Part shown: piece after piece, positions 36,522-44,153 of the stretch
How positions within the stretch are numbered: position 1 is the stretch's first letter
Layout of the letters: every line of letters starts with the position of its first letter
Assembly: GCA_958296225.1 (NCBI GenBank)
Contig: OY282456.1
Location: 1,736,001-1,800,000 of the forward strand
Source of the DNA: an uncultured Dehalococcoidia bacterium
GTDB lineage: Bacteria; Chloroflexota; Dehalococcoidia; Lucifugimonadales; UBA3495
Length of the DNA: 64,000 bases
Reading direction: 5' to 3'
The notes under the pieces: generated by a model
The model's input: the letters and a program-made list of their open reading frames with translations, nothing else
What the model was told of the DNA's origin: nothing
Database searches by the model: none
Program-made: the position numbers and the translations under genes

Positions 36522-38120
36522 ATGGACGATTTGACACCGGAAATTGTGGCAATGCAGCAATCCATACCATCCCCACCCCCTCGCCGGCGGGTAATGATAA
36601 TCGACCCGCCTTTCAAGCGCCTTTACCATGACCGCGCCTCGCTGGTGAAATATCCCCTGGCGCTGGGCTATCTTTCCGGCGCGATTTTGAAATGGACTGA
36701 TTGGGAGGTACAGACCTACAACGCCGACTTCAATCCGAATAAGAAGGCCATCGCCATTGACAATGTAACCCGCATCAAGGAAGGGATGAACCATTACCTG
36801 CGGACGCTGGCCGACCCGGAAGCGCCCATCTGGGCCGAAATACGGGCGGCCCTAACGGAGTTCTCCCCGGACGTGGTGGGCATCAGCTCCAAGACGCAGA
36901 ACTTCCCGTCCGCCATGCGCATAGCCCGCATCGCCAAAGAGCAGAATCCCAATACGCTGGTCGTCCTGGGCGGCCCCCATGCCACCTTGTCCACGCGGGC
37001 CGCGCTGGATGACTGCCCCGATATTGACGTGGCGGTGCTGGGCGAAGGGGAGCTGACGCTGGTCGAGCTGCTCCAGGCCCGGCAAAGCGGCGCGCCGCCG
37101 GACGCAGTGGCCGGCATCGCATATCGCCGGGGCAATCGCATCGTGTTCACGCCGCCCCGCGTCAATATGCCCAACCTGGACGAACTGCCCTTTCCGGCGG
37201 AAGCCGCCCCGCAGGTTCTCCGCGACTACGCCAGCTATCCGGCCGAAGCCTTCGGATACGTCTTTTCCGCCCGCGGCTGCCCGTACAGCTGCACGTTCTG
37301 CGAGTCCAAAGCCATCTGGACGCAAACCACCCGCTGGCGCTCGCCGGAAAACGTGGTGCGGGAACTGAAGCTGCTGGCCGAGCGGGGCGTCCAGTACGTC
37401 TATTTTGACGATGATACCTTCGGCATCCGGCAGAGCTATATCAAGGAACTGTGCGGCCTGATTGAAACCGAATGCCCCGGCCTCAAATGGGGCTGCGAGA
37501 TAACGGTGGGCGTCGTCAAAGAGCAGTCGGTGGAATATATGCGCCGCGCCGGCTGTGTGGTGGTCAAAATAGGCGTCGAGTCGGGCAACAATCGGATACT
37601 GCGCAGCGTGAAAAAGGGGCACACCATCGAGAAGGCGTATCCCGCGGTGGACATTTGCCGGCGGGCGGGCATTGAAGTGGGCGCTTTCTTTATGATTGGC
37701 TTCCCGGAAGAAACCGAAGCCACCCTGCGCGACACCCTGACCGCCATCAAACGGATTAACGCCGACAACATTATGCTGAGCATTTTCACCCCCTATCCCG
37801 GCTCCGAACTGTTCCAGGTGTGCAAAGAGCTGGGGGTGGTGGACGATGACTTTGACATCACGATTCACAACCACCAGAGCCCGGAGAACTGCTTCACCGC
37901 TTACATCCCGCCGCAGCGGTTCCAGGAACTGGTGCGGGAGTCGGTGGCAATTGTCACGCGCAAGAACCGCCGCGGCCGCTGGCGCCGGACCGCCCGGATG
38001 CTGCGCCGCCGTGATTTCCGGCGCACGGTGCATCTGGCGCGGCATTTCCTCCGCACCCGCGCGGCGTGGTATTCCGCGCGCGCCCTCCGCCGCCGGCTCT
38101 CAGTATCACCGCGGAGCTGA
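36522..38120 (+). CDS. B12-binding domain radical SAM protein
   Basis: 532 residues. Residues 20-190 form a cobalamin-binding-type domain (KYPLALGYLSGAIL, DVVGISSKTQNFPSAMRIAR, LVVLGGPHATL, VLGEGELTLVELL). The radical SAM core has the 4Fe-4S motif C253-x3-C257-x2-C260 in ARGCPYSCTFCESK, then FDDDTFGIRQSYI, KIGVESGNNRIL and GFFMIGFPEE-like GAFFMIGFPEET. The C-terminus is strongly basic (Arg-rich, last 60 residues). Such enzymes methylate or rearrange unreactive carbons, often on lipids or antibiotics. Its neighbours (Gfo/Idh/MocA, deacetylase) point to modification of a sugar or surface molecule. Confidence 0.92.
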   Translation: MDDLTPEIVAMQQSIPSPPPRRRVMIIDPPFKRLYHDRASLVKYPLALGYLSGAILKWTDWEVQTYNADFNPNKKAIAIDNVTRIKEGMNHYLRTLADPEAPIWAEIRAALTEFSPDVVGISSKTQNFPSAMRIARIAKEQNPNTLVVLGGPHATLSTRAALDDCPDIDVAVLGEGELTLVELLQARQSGAPPDAVAGIAYRRGNRIVFTPPRVNMPNLDELPFPAEAAPQVLRDYASYPAEAFGYVFSARGCPYSCTFCESKAIWTQTTRWRSPENVVRELKLLAERGVQYVYFDDDTFGIRQSYIKELCGLIETECPGLKWGCEITVGVVKEQSVEYMRRAGCVVVKIGVESGNNRILRSVKKGHTIEKAYPAVDICRRAGIEVGAFFMIGFPEETEATLRDTLTAIKRINADNIMLSIFTPYPGSELFQVCKELGVVDDDFDITIHNHQSPENCFTAYIPPQRFQELVRESVAIVTRKNRRGRWRRTARMLRRRDFRRTVHLARHFLRTRAAWYSARALRRRLSVSPRS

Positions 38121-38215
38121 CCGGAGCGGCAGAACCCGGGCATCTTCCATACCGGCCTCAGACTACGAATCTGCTGGCCTGTGGCAACGGCGGGGACGGC
38201 AAGGAAAGCTGGCGT

Positions 38216-39289
38216 ATGTACAAAGCGGCCATCATCGGCGCCGGGTTCATATCAACCAGGCGGCACCTGCCGGCGTGGCGCCGGCTGCGGCGCAGCGTGC
38301 GCGTCGTCGCCCTTTGCGACCGCAACCGCGCCCAGGCCGAAGCGGTCAGCCGCCAATTCGGAGTTCCGGCGGCGTATGACGACCTCCAGCAAATGCTGGA
38401 GACGGAACGCCCCGACTTCGTCGACATCTGCACGCCGCCGGCCACCCATGCCGACATAGCGGTAACGGCGTTGCAGGCCGATCGGCACGTCCTGATTGAG
38501 AAACCCATGGCGATGAACGCGGCCGAGTGTGAAAGGATTATCCAGGCCGAGCGGGAGTCCAAAGGGCGGGTCACCGTGGCCCATACGGAGCTGTTCCACC
38601 AGTCCGTTATCGAGGCTCGCCAGCGAATCCGGCGCGGAGACCTCGGGCGCTTCACCGGGATGCGTATTTTCTACTCCACGCCCGTCACTTTGATGACGGC
38701 CGACCCCGGCCACTTCGCCAACCGGCTGCCCGGCGGGACGATAGGCGAAACCTCGCCCCATGTGGTGTACCTCTCCGGGGCATTCATCGGCCCCATCCGG
38801 GGGGTTTGGAGCCGCGGCCAAAAAATCCTGCCGGAGTACCCCTGGTCCCCCTTTGAGGATTACAGACTGGAGCTAATGGGCGACTGCGCCGCCAGCAGCG
38901 CCGCGCTGACGTACACCAGCAAACATTCGGCCTTTCTGCTGGAACTTTGGGGTACGGAAGGCATATTGAAGATTGATATGCAGAGCAAAGTGCTGGTCAA
39001 CTACAACCGCGTAAGCCAGTCCCCACGGGGAATTGGTTTATCCGCTTTCAAAGAGGCCACCCAGATTGCCGCCGGCGCCTTCACCAATGGCGTCGGCTAT
39101 CTCGCGGGCCGCTTCAGGAACATCCATGACCGGCTCATCGGGGAGTTCTTTGAGAGAAGCGTCAACGGCCGGGAGCCGGCCGTCACCTCCGAAGCGGGCC
39201 GGGAAACGGTGCTGGTAATGAACCGCATCGGCAAGCAGCTGCAATCCCAGGCGAAGCGGGTGGACGCCCTCGCTTCCGTCAAGCAATGA
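38216..39289 (+). CDS. Gfo/Idh/MocA family NAD(P)-dependent oxidoreductase
   Basis: 357 residues from the ATG at 38216, the point where family homology begins (YKAAIIGAGFIS). Rossmann motif GAGFISTRRHLP, then VDICTPPATHADIAVTAL and the conserved EKP triplet (VLIEKPMAMNAAE) holding the catalytic Lys. The C-terminal alpha/beta domain contains GGTIGETSPHVVYLSGAF, where a GG.l.D.g.H motif is expected; the Asp is not obvious. Members oxidise or reduce sugars and sugar nucleotides. It lies 95 bp after the radical SAM gene. Confidence 0.9.
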   Translation: MYKAAIIGAGFISTRRHLPAWRRLRRSVRVVALCDRNRAQAEAVSRQFGVPAAYDDLQQMLETERPDFVDICTPPATHADIAVTALQADRHVLIEKPMAMNAAECERIIQAERESKGRVTVAHTELFHQSVIEARQRIRRGDLGRFTGMRIFYSTPVTLMTADPGHFANRLPGGTIGETSPHVVYLSGAFIGPIRGVWSRGQKILPEYPWSPFEDYRLELMGDCAASSAALTYTSKHSAFLLELWGTEGILKIDMQSKVLVNYNRVSQSPRGIGLSAFKEATQIAAGAFTNGVGYLAGRFRNIHDRLIGEFFERSVNGREPAVTSEAGRETVLVMNRIGKQLQSQAKRVDALASVKQ

Positions 39290-39391
39290 AAACCGGCGCG
39301 CAATTCCCCCTCCGGGAGGAGAGACCATGCTGAACGCGATTTTCTATGCCGGTCAAGCCATGAAAACCCGCGCGCAATTCCCCCCTCTCCG
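39286..39391 (+). repeat. Direct repeat around a gene junction
   Basis: ATGAAAACCGGCGCGCAATT (39286-39305) recurs as ATGAAAACCCGCGCGCAATT at 39360-39379, 74 bp later. The first copy overlaps the stop codon of the Gfo/Idh/MocA gene; the second is codon 12 onward of the next gene. It looks like a small tandem duplication that moved the start region. Confidence 0.7.
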
Positions 39392-40538
39392 ACTTGGCCC
39401 GGCAATAATTGCGACGGCGTTGCTGCTCGGCCTTCTGGCCTTGACGACGGGATGCCAGTCCCGGGGGACTGCTGTTCCGGCTACTAATCCGGCGACGCCC
39501 CCGAACCCGCTGAACGCATCAGTCGCCAAGTGGTTTGACAACCACGCCGCCGCAATCTCGATTACCAACGATGACTGGCCCACCCCCGGAAGGGAACCGG
39601 ACATTGACAGCTACGTGCTGGAGCATGGCCTCGTAATGGGCTATGAAATGGTGACCGGAAATACCTTTTACGGTGATCCCATATTCAGCGGGCCTGAGGA
39701 TGAGCGGATTGCCTATCTGATGTCGGAGCTGGTTCCCAGGGGGTTCAGCTATTTTGGGCACGGGCACAGTCACGTTGACCACGACGAGTTGTCTTACGAA
39801 GAGGCCCTCGAATCGTTCCGAACCAACTATGAAACTATGCAGGATTGGGGAATGACGCCCGTTGCCTACGCCTATCCGAGAAGCGCGGGGTATGAAGCGG
39901 AGACGCAGCGGGCCCTGGAGGCATCCGGATTTCTGAGCGGGAGGCTGGTGACGGGAAACTCCGCCGAATTCTACAACCTCCCCGGTGACCAGTTAGCCCC
40001 GGACAATTGGTTTGCCCTGATGTCGGTAAATATGCAAAGTATCGAGTTTGAAGGTTGCTACGACTGCATCAATGACAATCACGAGTTGACGCCGGTGCTG
40101 GATAAGGCATTGGCGCAGCGAGCGTGGCTTATCTTGACCTACCATGCCATCGGACAGCCGGAGTGGTATGGATGGTACCATTGGGACGAGTTCCAGAAGG
40201 ACGTTCAGTCAATCGCGGCGCGTGATTTCTGGTCGGCATCGATGAACGACATAACCCTTTACGTCCGGGAAAGAGAGCGCGCCGTAATAACGGTTGACGT
40301 GGTTGAGGGCGGCTCCGGCGCCGAAAGCATCGCGATTACGCTATCCGACGGCCTGGACAACGCCAGGTTCAACCAACCGCTGACGATACTGTTCGACCAG
40401 CCCGCGGATTGGATTGGCCGACCCTTCGCCGTGTTTCAGGACGGTGAGTTGCTGGATAAATTTGTCTTCGACACGAAGTCCGCTATGATAGCGTTGCCGC
40501 CAGATGAGCGGGCCTATGTTTTGCGGCCAGGCCCCTAA
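39327..40538 (+). CDS. Polysaccharide deacetylase-like lipoprotein
   Basis: 403 residues. Start at 39327 follows GGGAGGAGAG. A second ATG at 39360 is an alternative. A signal peptide (IIATALLLGLLALTTGC) ends in a lipobox with C43, so it is anchored outside. The NodB-like part has the early acidic pair (SITNDDWPTPG, D81/D82), a His-rich motif H144-G-H146-S-H148-x2-H151, and the Pro/Arg motif YAYPRSAGYEAET. A late His occurs in ILTYHAIGQPEW. These fit carbohydrate esterase family 4 metal and catalytic sites. A C-terminal domain from about 320 is probably a beta-sandwich. Confidence 0.75.
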   Translation: MLNAIFYAGQAMKTRAQFPPLRLGPAIIATALLLGLLALTTGCQSRGTAVPATNPATPPNPLNASVAKWFDNHAAAISITNDDWPTPGREPDIDSYVLEHGLVMGYEMVTGNTFYGDPIFSGPEDERIAYLMSELVPRGFSYFGHGHSHVDHDELSYEEALESFRTNYETMQDWGMTPVAYAYPRSAGYEAETQRALEASGFLSGRLVTGNSAEFYNLPGDQLAPDNWFALMSVNMQSIEFEGCYDCINDNHELTPVLDKALAQRAWLILTYHAIGQPEWYGWYHWDEFQKDVQSIAARDFWSASMNDITLYVRERERAVITVDVVEGGSGAESIAITLSDGLDNARFNQPLTILFDQPADWIGRPFAVFQDGELLDKFVFDTKSAMIALPPDERAYVLRPGP

Positions 40539-40588
40539 GCGGGCTGCCAGGGCCGTCGCCCATAGCATTGCCGTCATCCGCCACTCCG

Positions 40589-40594
40589 TATAAT
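40589..40594 (+). promoter_or_regulatory. Consensus -10 element overlapping the hicA start
   Basis: TATAAT at 40589-40594 is a perfect -10 box and its last two bases are the first two of the ATG at 40593. No good -35 was found (TTGCCG at 40568 gives a 15-bp spacer). If used, transcription starts near 40601 and the messenger would be leaderless at TTG 40602. Confidence 0.45.
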
Positions 40595-40865
40595 GGTATT
40601 ATTGCGACGCCGACACCGGGCTACCCTGGCGGCGATATTCCGGCAACCTACGCAAGCGAGCATCCGTTGGAATGATATTGAATCTCTGTTGCTGGCCTGC
40701 GGCGCGCGTATTGAAGAGCGTGCGGGCTCACGGATGTCAGTGGAGCTCAATGATTTGGTCAGGATATTCCACCGTCCGCATCCAGGGAACAACACTGACA
40801 AAGGAACGGTGACCTCAGTACGCAACTTTCTGGTCAGAGCCGGTATCAGCCCGGATGAGCGATAG
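40593..40865 (+). CDS. hicA: HicA-like toxin (mRNA interferase family)
   Basis: 90 residues from ATG 40593, or 87 from the TTG at 40602. The HicA double-stranded-RNA-binding-like fold is recognisable: RHRATLAAIFRQPTQASIRW, NDIESLLLACGARIEE, AGSRMSVELNDLVRIFHRPHPG and TVTSVRNFLVRAGI. The His of FHRPHP corresponds to the catalytic His of the toxin. HicA cleaves mRNA unless bound by HicB. It overlaps the upstream part of the hicB frame and is followed by hicB within 17 bp. Confidence 0.85.
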   Translation: MVLLRRRHRATLAAIFRQPTQASIRWNDIESLLLACGARIEERAGSRMSVELNDLVRIFHRPHPGNNTDKGTVTSVRNFLVRAGISPDER

Positions 40866-40881
40866 GAGGCTGTGGGAGATT

Positions 40882-41214
40882 ATGGAGCACAACGGATACG
40901 GCGTAAGCGTAGAGGTTAATTTTGATGATGAAGCCGGCCTGTTTCATGGCGATGTGACCGGCATAAGGGATGGAATCACATTCCAGGGTGATACCGTCGC
41001 CGATTTGCAGGCGGCCTTCCAGGATTCGGTGGCCGAATACCTGCAGTTTTGCGCTGAGCGCGGCCGGGAACCGGACCAGTCATTTACAGGAGACGCCTGG
41101 CACATAGTTACTGCCGATGTCCAGCGGGCGGTTGCCGCAGCCGAATTGGAGGGCAGAACCCGCAACGACGGCTCAACCGAGACGGCAGAGCGGGCAACCA
41201 CACCGGCCGCCTGA
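40882..41214 (+). CDS. hicB: HicB-like antitoxin
   Basis: 110 residues from the ATG at 40882, after GTGGGAGATT. The N-terminal HicB domain is clear: GYGVSVEVNFDDEAGLFHGDVTGIRDGITFQGDTVADLQAAFQDSV, EYLQFCAERGREPDQSFTG. In type II HicBs a ribbon-helix-helix follows (LSPELHRRLA..A...G.S.N.W); here only a diverged TADVQRAVAAAELEGRTRND remains, then a disordered tail. DNA-binding autoregulation may be weak or lost. It should neutralise the adjacent HicA. Confidence 0.87.
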   Translation: MEHNGYGVSVEVNFDDEAGLFHGDVTGIRDGITFQGDTVADLQAAFQDSVAEYLQFCAERGREPDQSFTGDAWHIVTADVQRAVAAAELEGRTRNDGSTETAERATTPAA

Positions 41215-41236
41215 CCGTTCTTTTACGCTGGGACGG

Positions 41237-41485
41237 CTACCCCTGCGGCTCGCGCCGCCGCCGTTCCTGCAACACCACCCACATCCGATGCCACACCAAG
41301 CGGCGTTCCGGCTCCTCCAGCCGGCGGCCAATCAGCTGCCGCACGGCCAATACGGCCTGGCCGGCGAAAAATCCCCAGTGGCCCGGCTCGTTGCGAATCC
41401 AACCGGCCACGCGGTCGGGATGCGCGTCGGCAACTTTCGCCAACACCGCATCCAGTGTGGCATCGCCGCCGGTATCGGACGGCAT
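41237..41485 (-). CDS. Conserved-looking small protein in thiamine operon
   Basis: 82 residues, 5 bp downstream of thiS and hence probably translated with it. The sequence (AVLAKVADAHPDRVAGWIRN, HWGFFAGQAVLAVRQLIGRR, WHRMWVVLQERRR) is helical, with one amphipathic or weakly hydrophobic segment and a basic end. I do not recognise the family. Codon use and spacing support a real gene. Confidence 0.6.
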   Translation of the reverse strand: MPSDTGGDATLDAVLAKVADAHPDRVAGWIRNEPGHWGFFAGQAVLAVRQLIGRRLEEPERRLVWHRMWVVLQERRRREPQG

Positions 41486-41490
41486 CCGGG

Positions 41491-41694
41491 TTATCCGCCC
41501 CCTACCGGACGGACAATCTCCAACGCATCCCCCGGATACAGATTGACCGCGCCGAAGTCCTCTTTACGGACCACCTGCCCGTTGTAACCGACGGCGATAA
41601 ACCGCATATTCACGTCGATAGTTGCGAGGTAGGACTGCAAGTCCAGCCCCTCAGCTATCTCACGAGGCTTGCCGTTCACTTTCAGCGTAATCAT
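41491..41694 (-). CDS. thiS: Sulfur carrier protein ThiS
   Basis: 67 residues, beta-grasp fold: [54 protein letters not shown]. The C-terminal Gly-Gly ends the chain, as needed for adenylation and thiocarboxylation. It supplies sulfur to ThiG for the thiazole ring. Its start overlaps the thiE stop by 4 bp. No thiF is seen in the window. Confidence 0.95.
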   Translation of the reverse strand: MITLKVNGKPREIAEGLDLQSYLATIDVNMRFIAVGYNGQVVRKEDFGAVNLYPGDALEIVRPVGGG

Positions 41695-42365
41695 CGCGCA
41701 AATCCTGCCTGTCCTGTGTAGCGATGTGACGACACCGTCTCTAGCATAGCCGATTTCAGCCGTCGCGCCGCCGATTCCGGGTCATTATTAGCCAACACGC
41801 TGGTAATCACCGCCGCGCCGTGTCCGCCCGATGCGATGACCGGCCCCACGTTGTCCGCGGTGATGCCGCCGATGCCCAGCAGAGGCGTCTTAACCCCGGC
41901 GGACGCAATCCGCTCCAATAAGCCGGGGCCGGAGGGTTCCTGGCCGGGGTGGGAGCCGGTGGCAAACATCGTGCCTGCCAGCAGGAAATCCGCCCCCGAA
42001 CCCGCAGCGCGCAACGCTCCGGTCACGGAATGCACGGAACGGCCAATCAGCGCATCGGGGCCCACAATGGGGCGAACCGGCTCCGTCGCCATCGCCGCCT
42101 CGCCCAGCTGCACCCCGTCGGCGCCGGCGGCGGCGGCAACGTCGGCCCGCTCGTTGACCAGCAATAAGGCCCGTCCCGGCATATTTTCCCGCAGGGCAAT
42201 CGCCTGCTGCAACAGGGCGCCGCCGGGCCGGTCTTTATCGCGGAGCTGCACCATGTCAACGCCGCCGGCGACTGCGGCCGCGACCCGCCCCGGCAGTTCG
42301 TCCGGCGGGCATACGCCGGGGTCGGTTACCAGGCACAGGCAGGGATAAGGCAGCGCGACGGGCAC
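41691..42365 (-). CDS. thiE: Thiamine-phosphate synthase
   Basis: 224 residues, TIM barrel. Motifs: [68 protein letters not shown] and [25 protein letters not shown]. It joins thiazole phosphate with HMP pyrophosphate to give thiamine phosphate. It lies between thiG and thiS under TPP riboswitch control. Confidence 0.95.
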   Translation of the reverse strand: MPVALPYPCLCLVTDPGVCPPDELPGRVAAAVAGGVDMVQLRDKDRPGGALLQQAIALRENMPGRALLLVNERADVAAAAGADGVQLGEAAMATEPVRPIVGPDALIGRSVHSVTGALRAAGSGADFLLAGTMFATGSHPGQEPSGPGLLERIASAGVKTPLLGIGGITADNVGPVIASGGHGAAVITSVLANNDPESAARRLKSAMLETVSSHRYTGQAGFAR

Positions 42366-42379
42366 GGCGCACCAGTCAG

Positions 42380-43177
42380 TCAGTCGGCCAGTACCGGCTC
42401 CGGCACGTCGGCCGGCGGGCTGCTGGCGATAGCCTCGGTACGCACCGGAATGCGGCCGGCCAGGTACGCCTGCCGTCCCGCTTCCACGCCTTTGCGGAAA
42501 GCGTCGGCCATCAGGCCCGGATTTTCGGCCTGGGCAATGGCGGTGTTCACCAACACGGCATCGGCGCCCATCTCCAGCGCCTTGGCGGCATCGGAAGGGA
42601 CGGCCAGCCCGGCATCCACCACCACGGGGATGCTGGCGTTTTCGAGGATAATTCTGATTTCTTCGCCGGTGTGGATGCCCTGCCCGGAGCCGATGGCCGA
42701 ACCCAGGGGCATTACCGTAACGCAGCCAACCTCTTCCAGGTTTTTGGCCAGCACCGGGTCGGCGTGGATATAGGGCAGCACCTTGAAGCCCTCTTGCACC
42801 AGCTGCCGCGCCGCCTCCAGCGTGCCGTTGGGGTCGGGGAAAAGATACTTGGCGTCCGGGATGACTTCCAGCTTCACGAAGTCGGTCTGCGTTACTTCCC
42901 GACCCAGGCGGGCCACGAACAGCGCTTCCTCAACGGAACGGCAGCCGGCCGTGTTGGGCAGGATGCGGTACTTGTCCCAGTCGATGTAGTCCAGGATGGT
43001 TTTCTCGTCGGGGTTGTCCAGGTCCAGCCGGCGAATGGCAACCGTGACCATCTCCGTGCCGGAGGCTTCCAAAGAATCGACCATATCCTGCATAGTTCGA
43101 TGCCGTCCGGTTCCGACAATCAGGCGAGAGCGAAAAGAAACGCCCCCTATCATCAGTTCATCGGCCATCGCTGCCAC
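42380..43177 (-). CDS. thiG: Thiazole synthase
   Basis: 265 residues (or 262 from the second Met). TIM-barrel ThiG motifs: [56 protein letters not shown] with the Schiff-base Lys, [45 protein letters not shown]. It condenses DXP, dehydroglycine and ThiS thiocarboxylate into thiazole phosphate. AGGAGAG precedes the ATG. First gene of the thi operon, 100 bp after the TPP riboswitch. Confidence 0.96.
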   Translation of the reverse strand: MAAMADELMIGGVSFRSRLIVGTGRHRTMQDMVDSLEASGTEMVTVAIRRLDLDNPDEKTILDYIDWDKYRILPNTAGCRSVEEALFVARLGREVTQTDFVKLEVIPDAKYLFPDPNGTLEAARQLVQEGFKVLPYIHADPVLAKNLEEVGCVTVMPLGSAIGSGQGIHTGEEIRIILENASIPVVVDAGLAVPSDAAKALEMGADAVLVNTAIAQAENPGLMADAFRKGVEAGRQAYLAGRIPVRTEAIASSPPADVPEPVLAD

Positions 43178-43203
43178 TCTCCTATTTGTGCCATACGCGC
43201 GCC

Positions 43204-43255
43204 GGGCTGCCCTGGCGGCTGCCCAAAGACGAAACCGCCAGGCGAGGACCCGGCG
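43204..43255 (-). promoter_or_regulatory. Hairpin between TPP riboswitch and thiG
   Basis: CCTGGCGG (43211-43218) pairs with CCGCCAGG (43235-43242), inside an outer GCCGGG (43201-43206) / CCCGGC (43250-43255) pair. It stands about 25-75 bp before thiG, where an expression platform is expected. No T-run follows, so control may act on translation or by Rho. Confidence 0.45.
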
Positions 43256-43279
43256 GCAAAGAATAAGCGCTACCTGCTG

Positions 43280-43366
43280 TTCCTACGCCGGCATTATCCG
43301 GGTCCGGTACAGACGGTCGGCGACGAATTGGGCCGCCCTCTCAGCCTGGTTTGCCCAAGCTCCCGC
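43280..43366 (-). ncRNA. TPP riboswitch (thi box)
   Basis: On the minus strand the aptamer hallmarks are in order: GGGAGC (about 43364), GGCTGAGAGGGCGG (43335-43353 region), then ACCGGACCCGGATAATGCCG and GCGTAGGAA (ending near 43280). They match the conserved CUGAGA and ACCUGAUCUGGAUAAUGCCAGCGUAGGGA parts of the TPP class. It precedes thiG-thiE-thiS, whose expression it should turn down when thiamine pyrophosphate is high. Confidence 0.93.
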
Positions 43367-43398
43367 CAGAATCGCGTCAGGCGTTCAGTTGTGGATTG

Positions 43399-43427
43399 AA
43401 TTTATCACTCCGCCACAGGCAAGTCAA
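43399..43427 (-). promoter_or_regulatory. Promoter of the thi operon
   Basis: On the minus strand TTGACT (43427-43422), a 17-bp spacer and TAAATT (43404-43399). The predicted start lies about 25 bp before the riboswitch aptamer. Confidence 0.65.
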
Positions 43428-43464
43428 TCAACGCCGGGCCTTTGCCCTTCCGGTGGGAGCAAGG

Positions 43465-44136
43465 CTAAACCTCGTACTCGCCAACAGTTCCCCGGACGAT
43501 TAGCTCCGCTCCGGTGACCGCTTGCACGTCCGCAGCCGTCCAGCCCGGCGCCGCTTCGCGCAGCACCATGCCGTCGGGCGTGGGTTCGAGGACGGCGACA
43601 TCCGTGACTACCAGGGAGACGCAGCCCTGGCCGGTGAGGGGATAGTCGCAGTGTTGCACCACTTTGGGGTTGCCGTTCCGGTCGTTGTGTTCCATGGCGA
43701 CAATCACCTTGCCGGCCCCGGCCGCCAAATCCATAGCGCCGCCGATGTTGCCTACGCCCCGGTCGGGCAGCATCCAGTTGGCCAGGTCGCCGGTGGCCGA
43801 CACCTGATGCGCCCCCAGCACGGTAACGTCCACGTGGCCGCCGCGAATCATGGCGAAGGCATCCACCGACGAGAAGTAGGCCATCCCCGGCACCGGCTGC
43901 AAAAACTGGCCGCCGGCGTTGATGAGGTCAATGTCCTCGCCGCCGGCCTCGGCCAGCGGCCCGCAGTTCAGCACGCCGCTTTCGCTGTGGTAAAACACGA
44001 TGCTGTCATCGGCCACAAACATTGATACCAGCGTCGGAATCCCGATACCCAGGTTGACACAGGCCCCCGGCGGCAGTTCTTTGGCCACCCGCATGGCGAT
44101 GATTGCCCGGTCCAGCCGTTCCTTGTCAGCAGTCAT
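43465..44136 (-). CDS. CoA-transferase family I, beta subunit
   Basis: 223 residues of the 3-oxoacid CoA-transferase subunit B type. The catalytic Glu is E52 in FYHSESGVLN (SENG motif). Other hallmarks: NLGIGIPTLV, LINAGGQFLQPVPGMAYFSS, AFAMIRGGHVDVTVLGAHQVSATGDLANWM and GKVIVAMEH. The Glu accepts CoA as a thioester. It is the last gene of a three-gene set with an alpha subunit (45524-46216) and a beta-alpha fusion between them. Confidence 0.93.
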   Translation of the reverse strand: MTADKERLDRAIIAMRVAKELPPGACVNLGIGIPTLVSMFVADDSIVFYHSESGVLNCGPLAEAGGEDIDLINAGGQFLQPVPGMAYFSSVDAFAMIRGGHVDVTVLGAHQVSATGDLANWMLPDRGVGNIGGAMDLAAGAGKVIVAMEHNDRNGNPKVVQHCDYPLTGQGCVSLVVTDVAVLEPTPDGMVLREAAPGWTAADVQAVTGAELIVRGTVGEYEV

Positions 44137-44153
44137 AGGGTGATGAACTCCCG

